Below, piece after piece: positions 42,504 to 51,850 of a stretch of DNA of 64,000 bases. The DNA lies in assembly GCF_002734215.1 (NCBI RefSeq), contig NZ_NSEB01000015.1:62001-126000 (forward strand), read 5' to 3'. The notes under the pieces were generated by a model, which worked only from the letters and a program-made list of their open reading frames with translations, was not told where the DNA came from and ran no database searches. The stretch comes from Fredinandcohnia onubensis. GTDB taxonomy: Bacteria > Bacillota > Bacilli > Bacillales > Bacillaceae_L. Within the stretch, counting starts at the first letter, position 1. Each line of letters opens with the position of its first letter. A program made the translations under genes and the position numbers.

Positions 42504-43115
42504 ATGACGAAAGAAAAGAAAGTGAAAGTAAGAAAACCGTTTTACAAAAAGGTTTGGGTCTGGATTTTGGTTGTGATTATAATCGGTGCGATTGCTAGTG
42601 GGGGCGGAGAGGAAGGGACGGAACAAGCCTCTACTACACCTAAAAAAGAAAAGTCTATCGAAAAAGATGAAGTTAAAGAGGAGGTAGTAGTAGAAATAGA
42701 GGAACCCGAAGAAGAGGTACAGACAGTTGGTATCGGACAACCTTTAATGGTTGGTGATGTTGTGTTTACTGTGACCGGTACAAGTACAGCTACAAATATT
42801 GGTGGTGAGTACGGAAAAAATTCTTCAGGAGAGTTTTTTATTTTGGATGTAGTTGTAAAAAATGAAGGAAAAGAAGCGATCACAACAGATTCCTCATTTT
42901 TTAAGTTAATGTCTGGGGATATCACATACGAAGCGGATTCAGAAGCGGGAATCTGGGCGAACGAAGACAATAATTTCTTCCTGCAAGATGTGAACCCCGG
43001 CATTGAGAACAAAGGAAAAGTGGTTTTTGATATCCCAGCAGGTACTTCAAATCTTGTCCTACAAGTACAAACCGGTTTCTGGGGAACAGAGACCGGAGAA
43101 ATCACCCTGCAATAA
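42504..43115 (+). CDS. Membrane-anchored DUF4352 protein
   Basis: A 203-residue protein: a Lys/Arg-rich start, one membrane helix (about residues 17-31), a Lys/Glu-rich linker (about 36-74) and an extracytoplasmic DUF4352 immunoglobulin-like domain (IGQPLMVGDVVFTVTG to the C-terminus, with FFILDVVVKNEGKEAI). DUF4352 proteins are surface proteins of unknown role, often called telomeric repeat-binding factor 2-like. AAGGAG precedes the ATG. Followed by a terminator. Confidence 0.85.
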   Translation: MTKEKKVKVRKPFYKKVWVWILVVIIIGAIASGGGEEGTEQASTTPKKEKSIEKDEVKEEVVVEIEEPEEEVQTVGIGQPLMVGDVVFTVTGTSTATNIGGEYGKNSSGEFFILDVVVKNEGKEAITTDSSFFKLMSGDITYEADSEAGIWANEDNNFFLQDVNPGIENKGKVVFDIPAGTSNLVLQVQTGFWGTETGEITLQ

Positions 43116-43141
43116 GGGGCATAAAGCTCGTTTTGCAAAGA

Positions 43142-43174
43142 AGGCCTTCCATTTATGTGGAGGTCCTTTTTTTT
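43142..43174 (+). terminator. Terminator after the DUF4352 gene
   Basis: AGGCCTTCCA pairs with TGGAGGTCCT (two imperfect pairs), then a T-run. Confidence 0.85.
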
Positions 43175-43211
43175 ATACAAAAGTTCTGATTTCACAAAAT
43201 CTGGGATATGC

Positions 43212-43247
43212 CTGGGACAAGGGACCTGTCCCTGCGACCCATTTTTT
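43212..43247. repeat. GGGACA-family repeat copy 15
   Basis: TGGGACAAGGGACCTGTCCC then TGCGACCCATTTTTTA, between the DUF4352 and integrase genes. Confidence 0.85.
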
Positions 43248-43313
43248 ATTGTGGTGTTACATAGTTGGTGTTAAAATATGGTTAAGTAACATTGGTAATT
43301 GGAGGAAAATCCT

Positions 43314-43877
43314 ATGGAGTTTGTTGAACCTATAAAAAAGGTTGCTGATATTAAGGTTATGAAGGAAGTATTGAGTCAACATTCGCAGCGGGATTTGTTG
43401 TTCTTTGTCTTTGGGATCAACACCGGGATGAGGGTTAGTGAATTGCTTTCTTTAAAAGTCAGTGATATCTGGGATGGGGAGGATATAAAGGAATTTGTTT
43501 CGATAGAAGGTTCTTCCACAGATGAAATAACTGATTTCTATCTTAACCTTAGTGTGAAAACAGAATTAAGGAAGTATTTAAACCAAGTTGATTTGGAGGA
43601 GAGTGATTATTTATTTAAATCAAAAAAGCATGATAAGCCGATTACTCGTCAGCAAGCATATCGAATTATTAATCACGCGGCAAAAGAAGTTGGGATTCCA
43701 GGGAAAATCGGTACCCACACTTTAAGAAAAACCTTTGGGTATCATGCATATCGTAAGGGGATAGCCGTTTCCATCCTATCAAAAATTTATCGCCACCAAT
43801 CCTCTGCAGAAACGTTACATTATATCGGTATTGATAAAAATGAAAAATATATTATAAAAGTGGATGTTAATCTATAA
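43314..43877 (+). CDS. Short tyrosine recombinase / integrase
   Basis: A protein of about 187 residues made of the catalytic domain of a phage-integrase/Xer-type recombinase. The active-site set is visible: Arg in NTGMRVSELLSLK, His-x-x-Arg in THTLRKTFGYHAY, His in YRHQSSAET and the Tyr in TLHYIGID. The usual N-terminal DNA-binding (SAM-like) domain is reduced to about 20 residues. ATG 43314 follows GGAGG by eight bases. There is no phage gene, excisionase or evident att repeat nearby, so it is a solitary chromosomal recombinase. Confidence 0.88.
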   Translation: MEFVEPIKKVADIKVMKEVLSQHSQRDLLFFVFGINTGMRVSELLSLKVSDIWDGEDIKEFVSIEGSSTDEITDFYLNLSVKTELRKYLNQVDLEESDYLFKSKKHDKPITRQQAYRIINHAAKEVGIPGKIGTHTLRKTFGYHAYRKGIAVSILSKIYRHQSSAETLHYIGIDKNEKYIIKVDVNL

Positions 43878-43977
43878 TCCAAAATTTTATATGAACCGTC
43901 ATTTTTGTAAATCAAGAGATATCAATTATTTTAGTTTTTCAGGTTAACCCAAATCTAATAGAAAGGAATGATCTAAA

Positions 43978-45468
43978 TTGCATGTTTTAGTTTCTAAACT
44001 CGTAGAAGTTTTGTATGCGGTTCTCCCTATTACAGCCATCGTCTTGATACTAAACTTTACGTTGGTTCACTTAGATATGACACTAATAACTCGCTTTATC
44101 ATTGGAGCGATTTTAATCATTATTGGATTGTCTATCTTTTTATTTGGAGTCGATCTAGGAATTACGCCAATTGGCCAGTCGATGGGAGCAAGTATTACAA
44201 AATCTAATAAAATATGGATTGTGGTGATAGCTGGATTAGCGCTAGGGTTTTTCATCTCAATTGCTGAACCTGATTTACATATCCTCGCCGGACAGGTTGA
44301 TCTTGTTACATCCGGATTAATTTCTAAGAGCAGTCTTGTTGTGATCGTTTCAATTGGAATTGGTGCTTTAATTGCGGTTGGTCTTGCAAGAATTGTTTAC
44401 AACTTTCCTTTATATAAATTGTTATCCATCTTGTATTTACTCATCTTTGTACTCGCCATATTCACTTCACCAGAATTTTTAGCCATATCATTTGACGCTT
44501 CAGGAGCAACGACTGGTGCATTGACCGTTCCGTTTATTTTAGCTCTTGCCTTAGGGGTTTCTACGCTAAAAAAGGATAGTAAAGCGTCTGAAAAAGATAG
44601 CTTTGGACTGGTAGCCGTTGCTTCTACAGGTGCGATTATCTCTGTCATGATCATGAACATCATTGCTAAAACGGATAAAATATCAGGAAGTTTGGAAGAC
44701 TCTGAGGTTTCAAGCTCTATTATTGGACCTTTCTTGCATAAATTTCCAATCATAGCGTTTGAAATCATTATTGCGTTACTACCTATCTTACTTCTTTTTC
44801 TTATCTTTCAAAAAATCTCGTTTAAGAAGTCTAAGAAAGCAGTTCGGAAAATTTTAATGGGGCTCTTATTCACATTTATCGGACTTGTCCTGTTTTTAGT
44901 TGGAGTAAATGCCGGATTTATGGATGTCGGTACTGCAGTTGGGTACAGTATTGCATCTTTAGACAGTAAAGCATATCTTGTTATTGTAGCTTTTATCTTG
45001 GGGCTTGTAACAATATTGGCAGAACCTGCTGTTCACGTGTTGACACATCAAATAGAAGATGTTACAAGTGGGTATGTACCGAGAAAGACGGTTATGTTTT
45101 CTTTATCCATAGGAGTTGGTATTGCGGTCGCGTTGTCGATACTGAGGATATTAATTCCCGAATTACAGTTATGGCATTATCTTCTACCTGGGTATATGAT
45201 TGCTATAGCGATGACTTATTTCGTACCGAAATTATTCGTTGGGATTGCATTTGATTCAGGCGGTGTTGCCTCTGGTCCAATGACAGCCACTTTTATCTTG
45301 GCGTTTATTCAAGGTGCAGCAGAGGCAATTGAAGGTGCCAATGTCCTAATAGATGGATTTGGAATGATTGCGATGGTAGCGTTAACACCATTAATTGCTT
45401 TACAGGTGTTAGGATTTGTATTTAAATTAAAATCAAAAAAAGGAGGACTGGAGAAGAATGTTGGGTAA
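43978..45468 (+). CDS. DUF1538 membrane protein with two homologous halves
   Basis: A 496-residue membrane protein. The two halves (about 1-240 and 255-496) repeat the same pattern: GVDLGITPIGQSMGASI matches GVNAGFMDVGTAVGYSI, AEPDLHILAGQVDLVTSG matches AEPAVHVLTHQIEDVTSG, and FDASGATTGALTVPFILA matches FDSGGVASGPMTATFILA. Inverted or tandem duplicated halves are typical of transporters. The TTG start has AAAGGA eight bases upstream. The last codons overlap the PII-like gene, so a PII-gated transporter is a strong hypothesis. Substrate unknown. Confidence 0.85.
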   Translation: MHVLVSKLVEVLYAVLPITAIVLILNFTLVHLDMTLITRFIIGAILIIIGLSIFLFGVDLGITPIGQSMGASITKSNKIWIVVIAGLALGFFISIAEPDLHILAGQVDLVTSGLISKSSLVVIVSIGIGALIAVGLARIVYNFPLYKLLSILYLLIFVLAIFTSPEFLAISFDASGATTGALTVPFILALALGVSTLKKDSKASEKDSFGLVAVASTGAIISVMIMNIIAKTDKISGSLEDSEVSSSIIGPFLHKFPIIAFEIIIALLPILLLFLIFQKISFKKSKKAVRKILMGLLFTFIGLVLFLVGVNAGFMDVGTAVGYSIASLDSKAYLVIVAFILGLVTILAEPAVHVLTHQIEDVTSGYVPRKTVMFSLSIGVGIAVALSILRILIPELQLWHYLLPGYMIAIAMTYFVPKLFVGIAFDSGGVASGPMTATFILAFIQGAAEAIEGANVLIDGFGMIAMVALTPLIALQVLGFVFKLKSKKGGLEKNVG

Positions 45469-46126
45469 TTCTGAATCAGCCGACTTTGAACTGATTTGCA
45501 TTATTGTAAATCATGGCATGGGAAGTAAAATCATGCAAACAGCTAAGAAAAACGGGATATCAGGGGGCACAGTGTTGTTAGGAACAGGCACGATAAAAAA
45601 TCGCCTCTTAGAATTCTTAGCTTTAAACGATGTTAGAAAAGAAATTGTCTTAATGGTCTCTAATAGTAAGATAGCGGAACAAGCGCTAGATCAACTCGAT
45701 AAAAAATTTAAATTCTCCAAACCCAATCATGGCATAGCATTTACGACTTCTGTTGGTCATATTGTTGGAGCAAGTAGCTGTAAAAGTGGAGAAATTAAAG
45801 AAGAGGAAGGTGCTGACAATCCAATGTATCATGCGATTACGGTGATTGTAGAAAAGGGTAATGCGGAAGATGTGATCGATGCAGCGGTCGAAGCTGGTTC
45901 TAAGGGTGGTACAATCATGAATGCAAGGGGTTCTGGAATCCATGAAACAAGTAAACTATTTTCAATGGAAATAGAACCGGAAAAAGAGATTGTATTGATT
46001 TTGTCCGAGACAGACAGCACTGATGCAATTGTAGAATCAATCAGGAAAAAAATTAAAATCGATGAACCAGGTAATGGAATCATTTTTATACAAGATGTTA
46101 AAAAAACGTACGGAATCTATAAGTAA
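45458..46126 (+). CDS. Protein of two tandem PII-like domains
   Basis: A 222-residue cytosolic protein composed of two GlnB-like modules. Module 1 is about 10-108 (ELICIIVNHGMGSKIM, GGTVLLGTGTI, NHGIAFTTSVGHIVG) and module 2 about 124-220 (HAITVIVEKGNAEDVID, GGTIMNARGSGIHET, GNGIIFIQDVKKTYG), each with a T-loop-length insertion after the GGT strand. Ordinary PII proteins have one module of 112 residues and trimerise. The ATG lies inside the DUF1538 gene with GGAGG just upstream, so the pair is translationally coupled, analogous to AmtB-GlnK. Confidence 0.88.
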   Translation: MLGNSESADFELICIIVNHGMGSKIMQTAKKNGISGGTVLLGTGTIKNRLLEFLALNDVRKEIVLMVSNSKIAEQALDQLDKKFKFSKPNHGIAFTTSVGHIVGASSCKSGEIKEEEGADNPMYHAITVIVEKGNAEDVIDAAVEAGSKGGTIMNARGSGIHETSKLFSMEIEPEKEIVLILSETDSTDAIVESIRKKIKIDEPGNGIIFIQDVKKTYGIYK

Positions 46127-46130
46127 AATG

Positions 46131-46176
46131 AGGTGCCAGCACTGACGTGTTAAAGAGTCGGGTGGGCACCTTTTTT
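46131..46176 (+). terminator. Terminator after the PII-like gene
   Basis: AGGTGCC pairs with GGCACCT across a structured loop, followed by TTTTT. Confidence 0.85.
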
Positions 46177-46193
46177 GTAAAAATAAGGGAAAA

Positions 46194-46226
46194 ATGGGAC
46201 GATGGACCTGTCCCTCTGTCCCATTA
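46194..46226 (-). repeat. GGGACA-family repeat copy 16
   Basis: On the minus strand TAATGGGACAGAGGGACAGG, then TCCATCGTCCCATTTTT; its left edge is the xylR stop codon, and it ends in a T-run, giving xylR a terminator. Confidence 0.88.
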
Positions 46227-47369
46227 CCCTTTGATAAAGTTGTCAACGACGAAGGCTGATACGCCTAAGGAGGTTGAGTATTTTCCTAGTTTTGAGAAGT
46301 GGAGTTGCAGGTCGGTTTGGTGGAATGCAAGTGTGTGTTTTTCAATTGCATTCTGGATGGGTGCTTCAATCCATTCTTTTGCTTGTGCTAGTCGGTTTCC
46401 GATGATAACTTCCTCTGGGTTGAATGTATTAATGATGTTGTTAATACCAAGACCTAAATAATTTCCTATCTCTTTAAATAGATTTATCGCTATTTCATCG
46501 TTATTGGCTGCTAACTGGATTAGTTCATCTAATGACTGGGTGCCTGGTTCGGCCATTTCAAGTAATGCTTGCTCAGATGCATAAGCTTCCCAGCAACCTC
46601 TGCTTCCACAGTTACAGTGTTTCCCATTCATATCAATAATCATGTGTCCCATTTCACCGGAGAATCCATTTCTTCCTTTATAAAGCTCTTTGTTGACAAT
46701 GATACCGACACCTATACCAATTCCAGCACTGACATAAAGGATGTTTTCGTGATCTTGACCAGCGCCGAATTGCTGTTCACCTACTGCACCGGCATTGGCT
46801 TCATTTTCAATGATAACAGGAACTTTATATAGTTTTTCAAGATCTTCTTTAATTTGTATATTACTCCAACCAAGGTTTGGCGCAAGAAGAATGGAGCCTT
46901 CATTATTCACGATTCCAGGAACGCCAACACCGATTCCGACAATTCCGTACCTACTCTTAGGCATTTGATCCATTAACGACTGAATCATGCCTTGAACAAT
47001 GCTCATGATTGTCGCGTAAGTGGTACGATTTACGGAATAATTCTTTTCAATAAGAATAGTTCCTTTTAAATCGGTAAGGATCGTTAGTACATAGTTCACT
47101 CCGATATCTATCCCAATTGCATACCCAGCTGCCTTATTAAAATGAAGAATAACAGGGCGACGCCCGCCGCTTGACTCCCCTGGACCTGATTCGAAAATTA
47201 GCTCTTCCTCTAATAATTCAGTTACTAATGTAGAAACTGTTGTTTTATTTAAGCCTGAAATTTGAGCAATGTCAGCCCGTGAAATCGGCTCTTTTTCCAT
47301 GAGCAATTGCAAGACTAGTGCTTTATTATTTTTCTTCACAACCTGTTGATTCCATGTCATCGTTCCCAT
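46224..47369 (-). CDS. xylR: XylR, ROK-family xylose repressor
   Basis: A 381-residue ROK repressor. A winged helix at about 12-75 (SRADIAQISGLNKTTVSTL) is followed by a ROK sugar-kinase-like domain with GIDIGVNYVLTILTD, IVGIGVGVPG and the zinc-binding HCNCGSRGCWEAYAS (about 255-270). It binds xyl operators in the absence of xylose. AAGGAG is eight bases before the ATG. It is divergent from xylA, with a half-conserved operator in between. Confidence 0.95.
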   Translation of the reverse strand: MGTMTWNQQVVKKNNKALVLQLLMEKEPISRADIAQISGLNKTTVSTLVTELLEEELIFESGPGESSGGRRPVILHFNKAAGYAIGIDIGVNYVLTILTDLKGTILIEKNYSVNRTTYATIMSIVQGMIQSLMDQMPKSRYGIVGIGVGVPGIVNNEGSILLAPNLGWSNIQIKEDLEKLYKVPVIIENEANAGAVGEQQFGAGQDHENILYVSAGIGIGVGIIVNKELYKGRNGFSGEMGHMIIDMNGKHCNCGSRGCWEAYASEQALLEMAEPGTQSLDELIQLAANNDEIAINLFKEIGNYLGLGINNIINTFNPEEVIIGNRLAQAKEWIEAPIQNAIEKHTLAFHQTDLQLHFSKLGKYSTSLGVSAFVVDNFIKG

Positions 47370-47514
47370 GATTTAAACTCCTTATGTGTTAGTGTGTTTA
47401 TTTTATCATAAAGCTTAGTCTAATGAGTATATTAAGATTAAACTTGTTTTGGTTGAGGTCTTGGATTTAAGACTATATTTTAAAGATTGATTATTTTTAA
47501 TATTATCTATACAC

Positions 47515-47539
47515 TTAGTTTGTTCGATAGACAAAGAAG
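47515..47539. promoter_or_regulatory. Candidate XylR operator
   Basis: The left half TTAGTTTGTT matches the B. subtilis xyl operator exactly; the right half (GACAAAGAAG) matches about 6 of 10 positions with the expected 5-base spacing. It overlaps the xylA -35 box. Confidence 0.65.
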
Positions 47540-47556
47540 GGGAGCGGTGCTATAAT
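47528..47556 (+). promoter_or_regulatory. xylA promoter
   Basis: TAGACA, 17 bases, TATAAT, overlapping the XylR operator. Confidence 0.65.
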
Positions 47557-47600
47557 TTTGGTAGGAAAAGATTATAGGCTTTGAACCTTTTGTCATCAAA

Positions 47601-47614
47601 TAAAAGCACTTACA
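47601..47614 (+). promoter_or_regulatory. Candidate cre (CcpA) site
   Basis: TAAAAGCACTTACA differs at two positions from an ideal TGAAAGCGCTTACA cre and lies between the promoter and xylA, where carbon catabolite repression of xyl genes is usual. Confidence 0.5.
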
Positions 47615-47648
47615 TATGAAACTACAAAAATACTAGGAGGAATAACCA

Positions 47649-48971
47649 ATGGCTTATTTTGAATCAATTAATAAAATTCAATTTGAAGGACCGAAATCAA
47701 CAAATCCTTTTGCATTTAAATATTACAATCCAGAAGAAAAGGTTAATGGCAAGTCAATGGAGGAACTTCTTCGATTCTCTGTAGCATACTGGCACACATT
47801 TACAGCTAACGGCACAGACCCATTCGGCGTAGGGACTGCAATACGTCCTTGGGATCACCTTAAGGGGTTAGACTTAGCAAAAGCTCGTGTTGAAGCATCA
47901 TTTGAGCTTTTTGAAAAATTAGATGTTCCTTTCTTTGCGTTCCATGATGTTGATGTTTCTCCAGAAGGAAGTACATTGAAGGAAACAAATGAAAATCTTG
48001 ATGTCATTGTTGCAATGATTAAAGATTACATGAAGAATAGCAAAGTAAAATTACTTTGGAACACAGCTAATATGTTCACAAACCCACGTTATACACATGG
48101 TGCTGCGACTTCTCCAAATGCAGATGTATTTGCTTACTCTGCAGCGAAAGTGAAAAAAGGATTAGAAGTTGCTAAAGAACTTGGTGCAGAAAACTATGTT
48201 TTCTGGGGTGGCCGTGAAGGTTACGAAACACTTTTAAACACTGATATGAAGCTTGAGATGGACAACTTAGCTCGTTTCTTCCACATGGCCGTTGACTATG
48301 CGAAGGAAATTGGATTAAATGTTCCATTCTTAATTGAGCCAAAACCAAAAGAGCCTACTAAGCACCAATATGATTTTGACGTAGCTACAGGTCTAGCATT
48401 CTTACAAAAATATGACCTAACAGATTACTTCAAGTTCAATATTGAAGCAAACCACGCAACACTTGCTGGTCATACATTTGAGCATGAGTTAAGAACAGCT
48501 CGTATTAATGGTATGCTTGGTTCAGTTGATGCAAACCAAGGGGATACATTGCTTGGCTGGGATACAGATGAATTCCCAACAGACCTCTATACAAACACAT
48601 TAGCTATGTATGAAATTCTGCAAAATGGTGGACTAGGCAATGGTGGTCTAAACTTTGATGCAAAAGTAAGAAGAGGTTCATTTGATACAGATGATCTTTT
48701 CCACGCACATATTGCAGGTATGGATGCTTTTGCAGTAGGCTTAAAAGTGGCTAACAAACTAATCGAAGATAAAGTGCTTGATAACTTTGTAGAAGAGCGC
48801 TATAGCAGTTATACGAAAGGCATTGGCTTAGATATCGTAGAAGGAAAAACCAACTTCCGAGAGCTAGAAGCATATGCACTTGGATTAACTGAAATTAAAA
48901 ATACATCAGGTAGAACAGAACGCTTAAAAGCGTTAATCAACCAATATCTACTAGAAACTTTAAATGCTTAA
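47649..48971 (+). CDS. xylA: Xylose isomerase
   Basis: A 440-residue class II xylose isomerase converting D-xylose to D-xylulose. The catalytic His is in [13 protein letters not shown] (about residue 101), and [20 protein letters not shown], the metal-binding [18 protein letters not shown] and [13 protein letters not shown] are conserved. TAGGAGGA precedes the ATG. A hairpin at 48987-49021 follows, before xylB. Confidence 0.97.
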   Translation: MAYFESINKIQFEGPKSTNPFAFKYYNPEEKVNGKSMEELLRFSVAYWHTFTANGTDPFGVGTAIRPWDHLKGLDLAKARVEASFELFEKLDVPFFAFHDVDVSPEGSTLKETNENLDVIVAMIKDYMKNSKVKLLWNTANMFTNPRYTHGAATSPNADVFAYSAAKVKKGLEVAKELGAENYVFWGGREGYETLLNTDMKLEMDNLARFFHMAVDYAKEIGLNVPFLIEPKPKEPTKHQYDFDVATGLAFLQKYDLTDYFKFNIEANHATLAGHTFEHELRTARINGMLGSVDANQGDTLLGWDTDEFPTDLYTNTLAMYEILQNGGLGNGGLNFDAKVRRGSFDTDDLFHAHIAGMDAFAVGLKVANKLIEDKVLDNFVEERYSSYTKGIGLDIVEGKTNFRELEAYALGLTEIKNTSGRTERLKALINQYLLETLNA

Positions 48972-48986
48972 TGAATAGAAACCAAG

Positions 48987-49021
48987 AATGTGCTGGATGT
49001 ATGCTACTCCAGCACATTTTT
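48987..49021 (+). terminator. Intercistronic hairpin xylA-xylB
   Basis: A perfect 10-bp stem (AATGTGCTGG with CCAGCACATT) and short T-run, so a partial terminator or 3'-end stabiliser that may set a higher level of xylA than xylB. Confidence 0.8.
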
Positions 49022-49040
49022 GCAGAAAAGGATGATACGG

Positions 49041-50540
49041 ATGAAATATATAATCGGTGTGGACCTCGGAACAAGCGCTGTAAAAATTTTACTAGTAAAT
49101 CAAAACGGAGAAGTGGCTGGTGAGGTATCGAAGTCATATCCTCTTATTATTGAGAAATCAGGTTATAGTGAACAAAATCCGGAAGAATGGGTTGAAAAGA
49201 CAACTGCAGGTCTAAAAGAACTCATTGCTCAATTCGATGGAGACGTAAATGATATTGAAGGAATTAGCTTCTCTGGACAAATGCATGGACTCGTTTTACT
49301 AGATAAAGAAAATCAGGTGTTGAGGAACGCCATTTTATGGAATGATACAAGAACGACAAAGCAATGTGAGAAAATCTATGAGACTTTTGGTAAGGAAAAA
49401 CTATTGGAAGTAACAAAGAACCCTGCATTAGAAGGTTTTACATTGCCGAAAATTCTTTGGGTAAAAGAAAATGAGCCGCAAATATTCGAACGCTCTAATC
49501 TGTACATGCTTCCTAAGGATTATTTGCGTTATCGTATTACAGGTGCCATTCACATGGAGTACTCAGATGCGGCGGGGACATTGATGTTAGATGTGGCAAA
49601 ACGTGAATGGAGTCAGGAAGTATTAGATGCATTTGGACTTATGCCGGAATTTTGTCCGCCTTTAGTGGAGTCACACGACTTTGTTGGTACGGTCATCCCT
49701 GAATTTGCTGAGGTAACAGGACTTTCTAAGGCCACTAAGGTATTTGCTGGCGGTGCGGATAATGCTTGTGGAGCGATTGGTTCAGGAATTTTATCAGAAG
49801 GCAAAACCCTCTGTAGTATCGGAACCTCAGGTGTGGTGTTGTCTTATGAAGAACGAAATGACCTTGATTTTGAAGGTAAGGTTCACTATTTTAACCATGG
49901 CGAAGAAAACACGTATTATACAATGGGTGTCACTCTTGCGGCAGGTTACAGTCTAAGTTGGTTCAAGGATACGTTTGCAAAAGAAGAAGCTTTTGATCAA
50001 TTTTTAGAGGGTGTCGATGAAGTGCCTGCAGGCAGCAACGGTCTTTTATTTACGCCCTATATTGTGGGCGAAAGAACACCACATGCTGATTCAAATATCC
50101 GCGGTAGTTTCATAGGCGTTGATACAGCCCATGAACAAAAACATTTTGCTCGTGCAGTCCTTGAAGGAATTACATTTTCTTTAAACGAGTCGATTGTGAT
50201 TTTCAGAAATAGTGGCAAAACGATAGATACCATTATTTCAATTGGCGGCGGTGCGAAAAACGAAACTTGGCTACAAATGCAGGCGGATATTTTTAACGCA
50301 AAAATAGAGAAATTAACATCTGAACAAGGTCCAGGAATGGGAGCAGCTATGCTTGCTGCATATGGCAGTGGATGGTTTGAATCACTAAAAGAATGTGCAG
50401 ATACATTCCTACAAACTTCAAAAACATATGAACCAATTCCAGAAAATGTGGAAGCGTATCAAAAATTATTTGCGTTGTATCAACAAGTCTACAGACAAAC
50501 AAAGGATCTCAATAAGCAATTGAGAGAATTTAGGAAGTAA
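49041..50540 (+). CDS. xylB: Xylulokinase
   Basis: A 499-residue FGGY-family kinase that phosphorylates D-xylulose to xylulose-5-phosphate. The N-terminal phosphate loop GVDLGTSAVKILLV, catalytic-region GQMHGLVLLD and WNDTRT, and the C-terminal-domain motifs FAGGADNACGAIGSG and ISIGGGAKNETWLQMQADIF are present. ATG 49041 is preferred (AAAAGGA eight bases upstream). It is operonic with xylA through a leaky hairpin. Confidence 0.95.
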   Translation: MKYIIGVDLGTSAVKILLVNQNGEVAGEVSKSYPLIIEKSGYSEQNPEEWVEKTTAGLKELIAQFDGDVNDIEGISFSGQMHGLVLLDKENQVLRNAILWNDTRTTKQCEKIYETFGKEKLLEVTKNPALEGFTLPKILWVKENEPQIFERSNLYMLPKDYLRYRITGAIHMEYSDAAGTLMLDVAKREWSQEVLDAFGLMPEFCPPLVESHDFVGTVIPEFAEVTGLSKATKVFAGGADNACGAIGSGILSEGKTLCSIGTSGVVLSYEERNDLDFEGKVHYFNHGEENTYYTMGVTLAAGYSLSWFKDTFAKEEAFDQFLEGVDEVPAGSNGLLFTPYIVGERTPHADSNIRGSFIGVDTAHEQKHFARAVLEGITFSLNESIVIFRNSGKTIDTIISIGGGAKNETWLQMQADIFNAKIEKLTSEQGPGMGAAMLAAYGSGWFESLKECADTFLQTSKTYEPIPENVEAYQKLFALYQQVYRQTKDLNKQLREFRK

Positions 50541-50589
50541 AAGTACCCCCGTAATTTCGTGTAGGGTATTTTTGAAGGGAGAGGTATCA

Positions 50590-51573
50590 TTGAATTATCG
50601 TAAACTTGGGAACACTGGAATAAAAATTAGTGAAGTGAGCTTTGGTACTTGGGCGATCGGCGGTGCTTGGGGGAAAACGAGTGATACTGAAGCACTTCGG
50701 TCTTTGGAATTTGCAATGGATCAAGGTGTAAACTTTTTTGATACAGCCGATGTGTATGGTGACGGGCACAGTGAAGAGTTGTTGGCCAAGGCAACGAAAG
50801 GCAAGGGAGACAGTATACATATTGCCACAAAATTCTGTCGTCAGGGTGATATTTTTGATCCGCAAAATTATAGTTATGAGGAAGTAAGCCGCTACTGTGA
50901 AGACAGCCTTCGTCGTTTAAAGCGAGATGTAATAGATTTGTATCAAATTCATTGTCCAGCTACAGAGATATTACAGGATGGCAGTGTGTTTGAAGTACTT
51001 GACCGTTTGCAAAGGGAAGGGAAAATCAGACATTATGGTGTGAGTGTGGAGACAGTTGAGGAAGGGATCATTTGCTTGGAGAACCCAAATGTGAAAAGCC
51101 TGCAGATTATTTTTAATATGTTCCGTCAAAAACCGTTGGAAGCTTTAATCCCGGAGGCATATAAGAAAGGCGTTGGATTACTTGTAAGATTGCCACTTGC
51201 GAGTGGTTTGCTCACTGGTAAATTTACTACTGAACATGTTTTTGAAGAGGGTGATCACCGTCGTTATAATGAAAATGGTGAGGCTTTTAATGTCGGGGAA
51301 ACATTTGCCGGACTTGGTTTTAAAAAAGGGGTTGAACTTGCTGACCAATTAAAGTGGATAGCAGAAGGAAGGAACTCAATGGCTAGTGCAGCACAGCGCT
51401 GGATTTTGGACCATAAAGAGATTACATGTATTATTCCTGGATTTAAAAATATTAAACAAGTTCAAGACAATTTATCTACACTGGAAACTCAACCATTTAC
51501 TGATGATGAAAAGGAAAAAATCCAGAACTTCTACAATGAAAATGTAAAAGATTTCATTAGAGGTGCCTATTAA
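50590..51573 (+). CDS. Aldo/keto reductase
   Basis: A 327-residue NADPH-dependent TIM-barrel oxidoreductase. The catalytic tetrad is present: Asp and Tyr in FFDTADVYGDGHSE (about 47-60), Lys in IHIATKF (about 80) and His in YQIHCPA (about 121). Closest in type to Bacillus IolS/YajO-like sugar or aldehyde reductases. The TTG start at 50590 follows GGGAGAGG. It lies 49 bases after xylB, so may reduce xylose or a related aldose as part of the xyl operon. Confidence 0.88.
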   Translation: MNYRKLGNTGIKISEVSFGTWAIGGAWGKTSDTEALRSLEFAMDQGVNFFDTADVYGDGHSEELLAKATKGKGDSIHIATKFCRQGDIFDPQNYSYEEVSRYCEDSLRRLKRDVIDLYQIHCPATEILQDGSVFEVLDRLQREGKIRHYGVSVETVEEGIICLENPNVKSLQIIFNMFRQKPLEALIPEAYKKGVGLLVRLPLASGLLTGKFTTEHVFEEGDHRRYNENGEAFNVGETFAGLGFKKGVELADQLKWIAEGRNSMASAAQRWILDHKEITCIIPGFKNIKQVQDNLSTLETQPFTDDEKEKIQNFYNENVKDFIRGAY

Positions 51574-51614
51574 CTTTGAGGTCCATACCTAAAAAACATT
51601 TCATAAAAAAACCG

Positions 51615-51643
51615 TTGACTAAATTATCTAAAATGTTTAAAAT
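51615..51643 (+). promoter_or_regulatory. Promoter of S-box 2
   Basis: TTGACT, 17 bases, TAAAAT. Confidence 0.7.
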
Positions 51644-51668
51644 TACTAATAAAGTTAAATAAAGCAAT

Positions 51669-51778
51669 TCTTCTTATTAAGAGAGGTGGAGGGACTGACC
51701 CTACGAAGCCTCGGCAACCAGCATTTGAATGCCCGGTGCCAAGTTCAGAGGAGTATTTTTATTCCGAAGATGAGAAGG
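51669..51778 (+). ncRNA. SAM-I riboswitch (S-box) 2
   Basis: AGAGAGGTGGAGGGACTGAC, then CCTACGAAGCCTCGGCAACC and GGTGCCAAGTTC match the S-box, with a variant GACCCTACGAA where GGCCCGATGAA is usual. Closing stem near GATGAGAAG. It has its own promoter and terminator but no gene of its own. Confidence 0.9.
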
Positions 51779-51812
51779 TGGACGAATGTGAGTATTAGTT
51801 TGTATATTCATG

Positions 51813-51850
51813 AGCCCCTTCTGGTCTATCAGAAGGGGCTTTTGTTTTAG
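51813..51850 (+). terminator. S-box 2 terminator
   Basis: A perfect 11-bp stem (AGCCCCTTCTG with CAGAAGGGGCT) followed by TTTTGTTTT. Confidence 0.93.

Noticed and set aside
42542-43195. Long open frame on the minus strand opposite the DUF4352 gene
   Set aside because: It has no ribosome site and is a low-complexity mirror of the Lys/Glu-rich linker; the forward gene has a good start, membrane helix and known domain.
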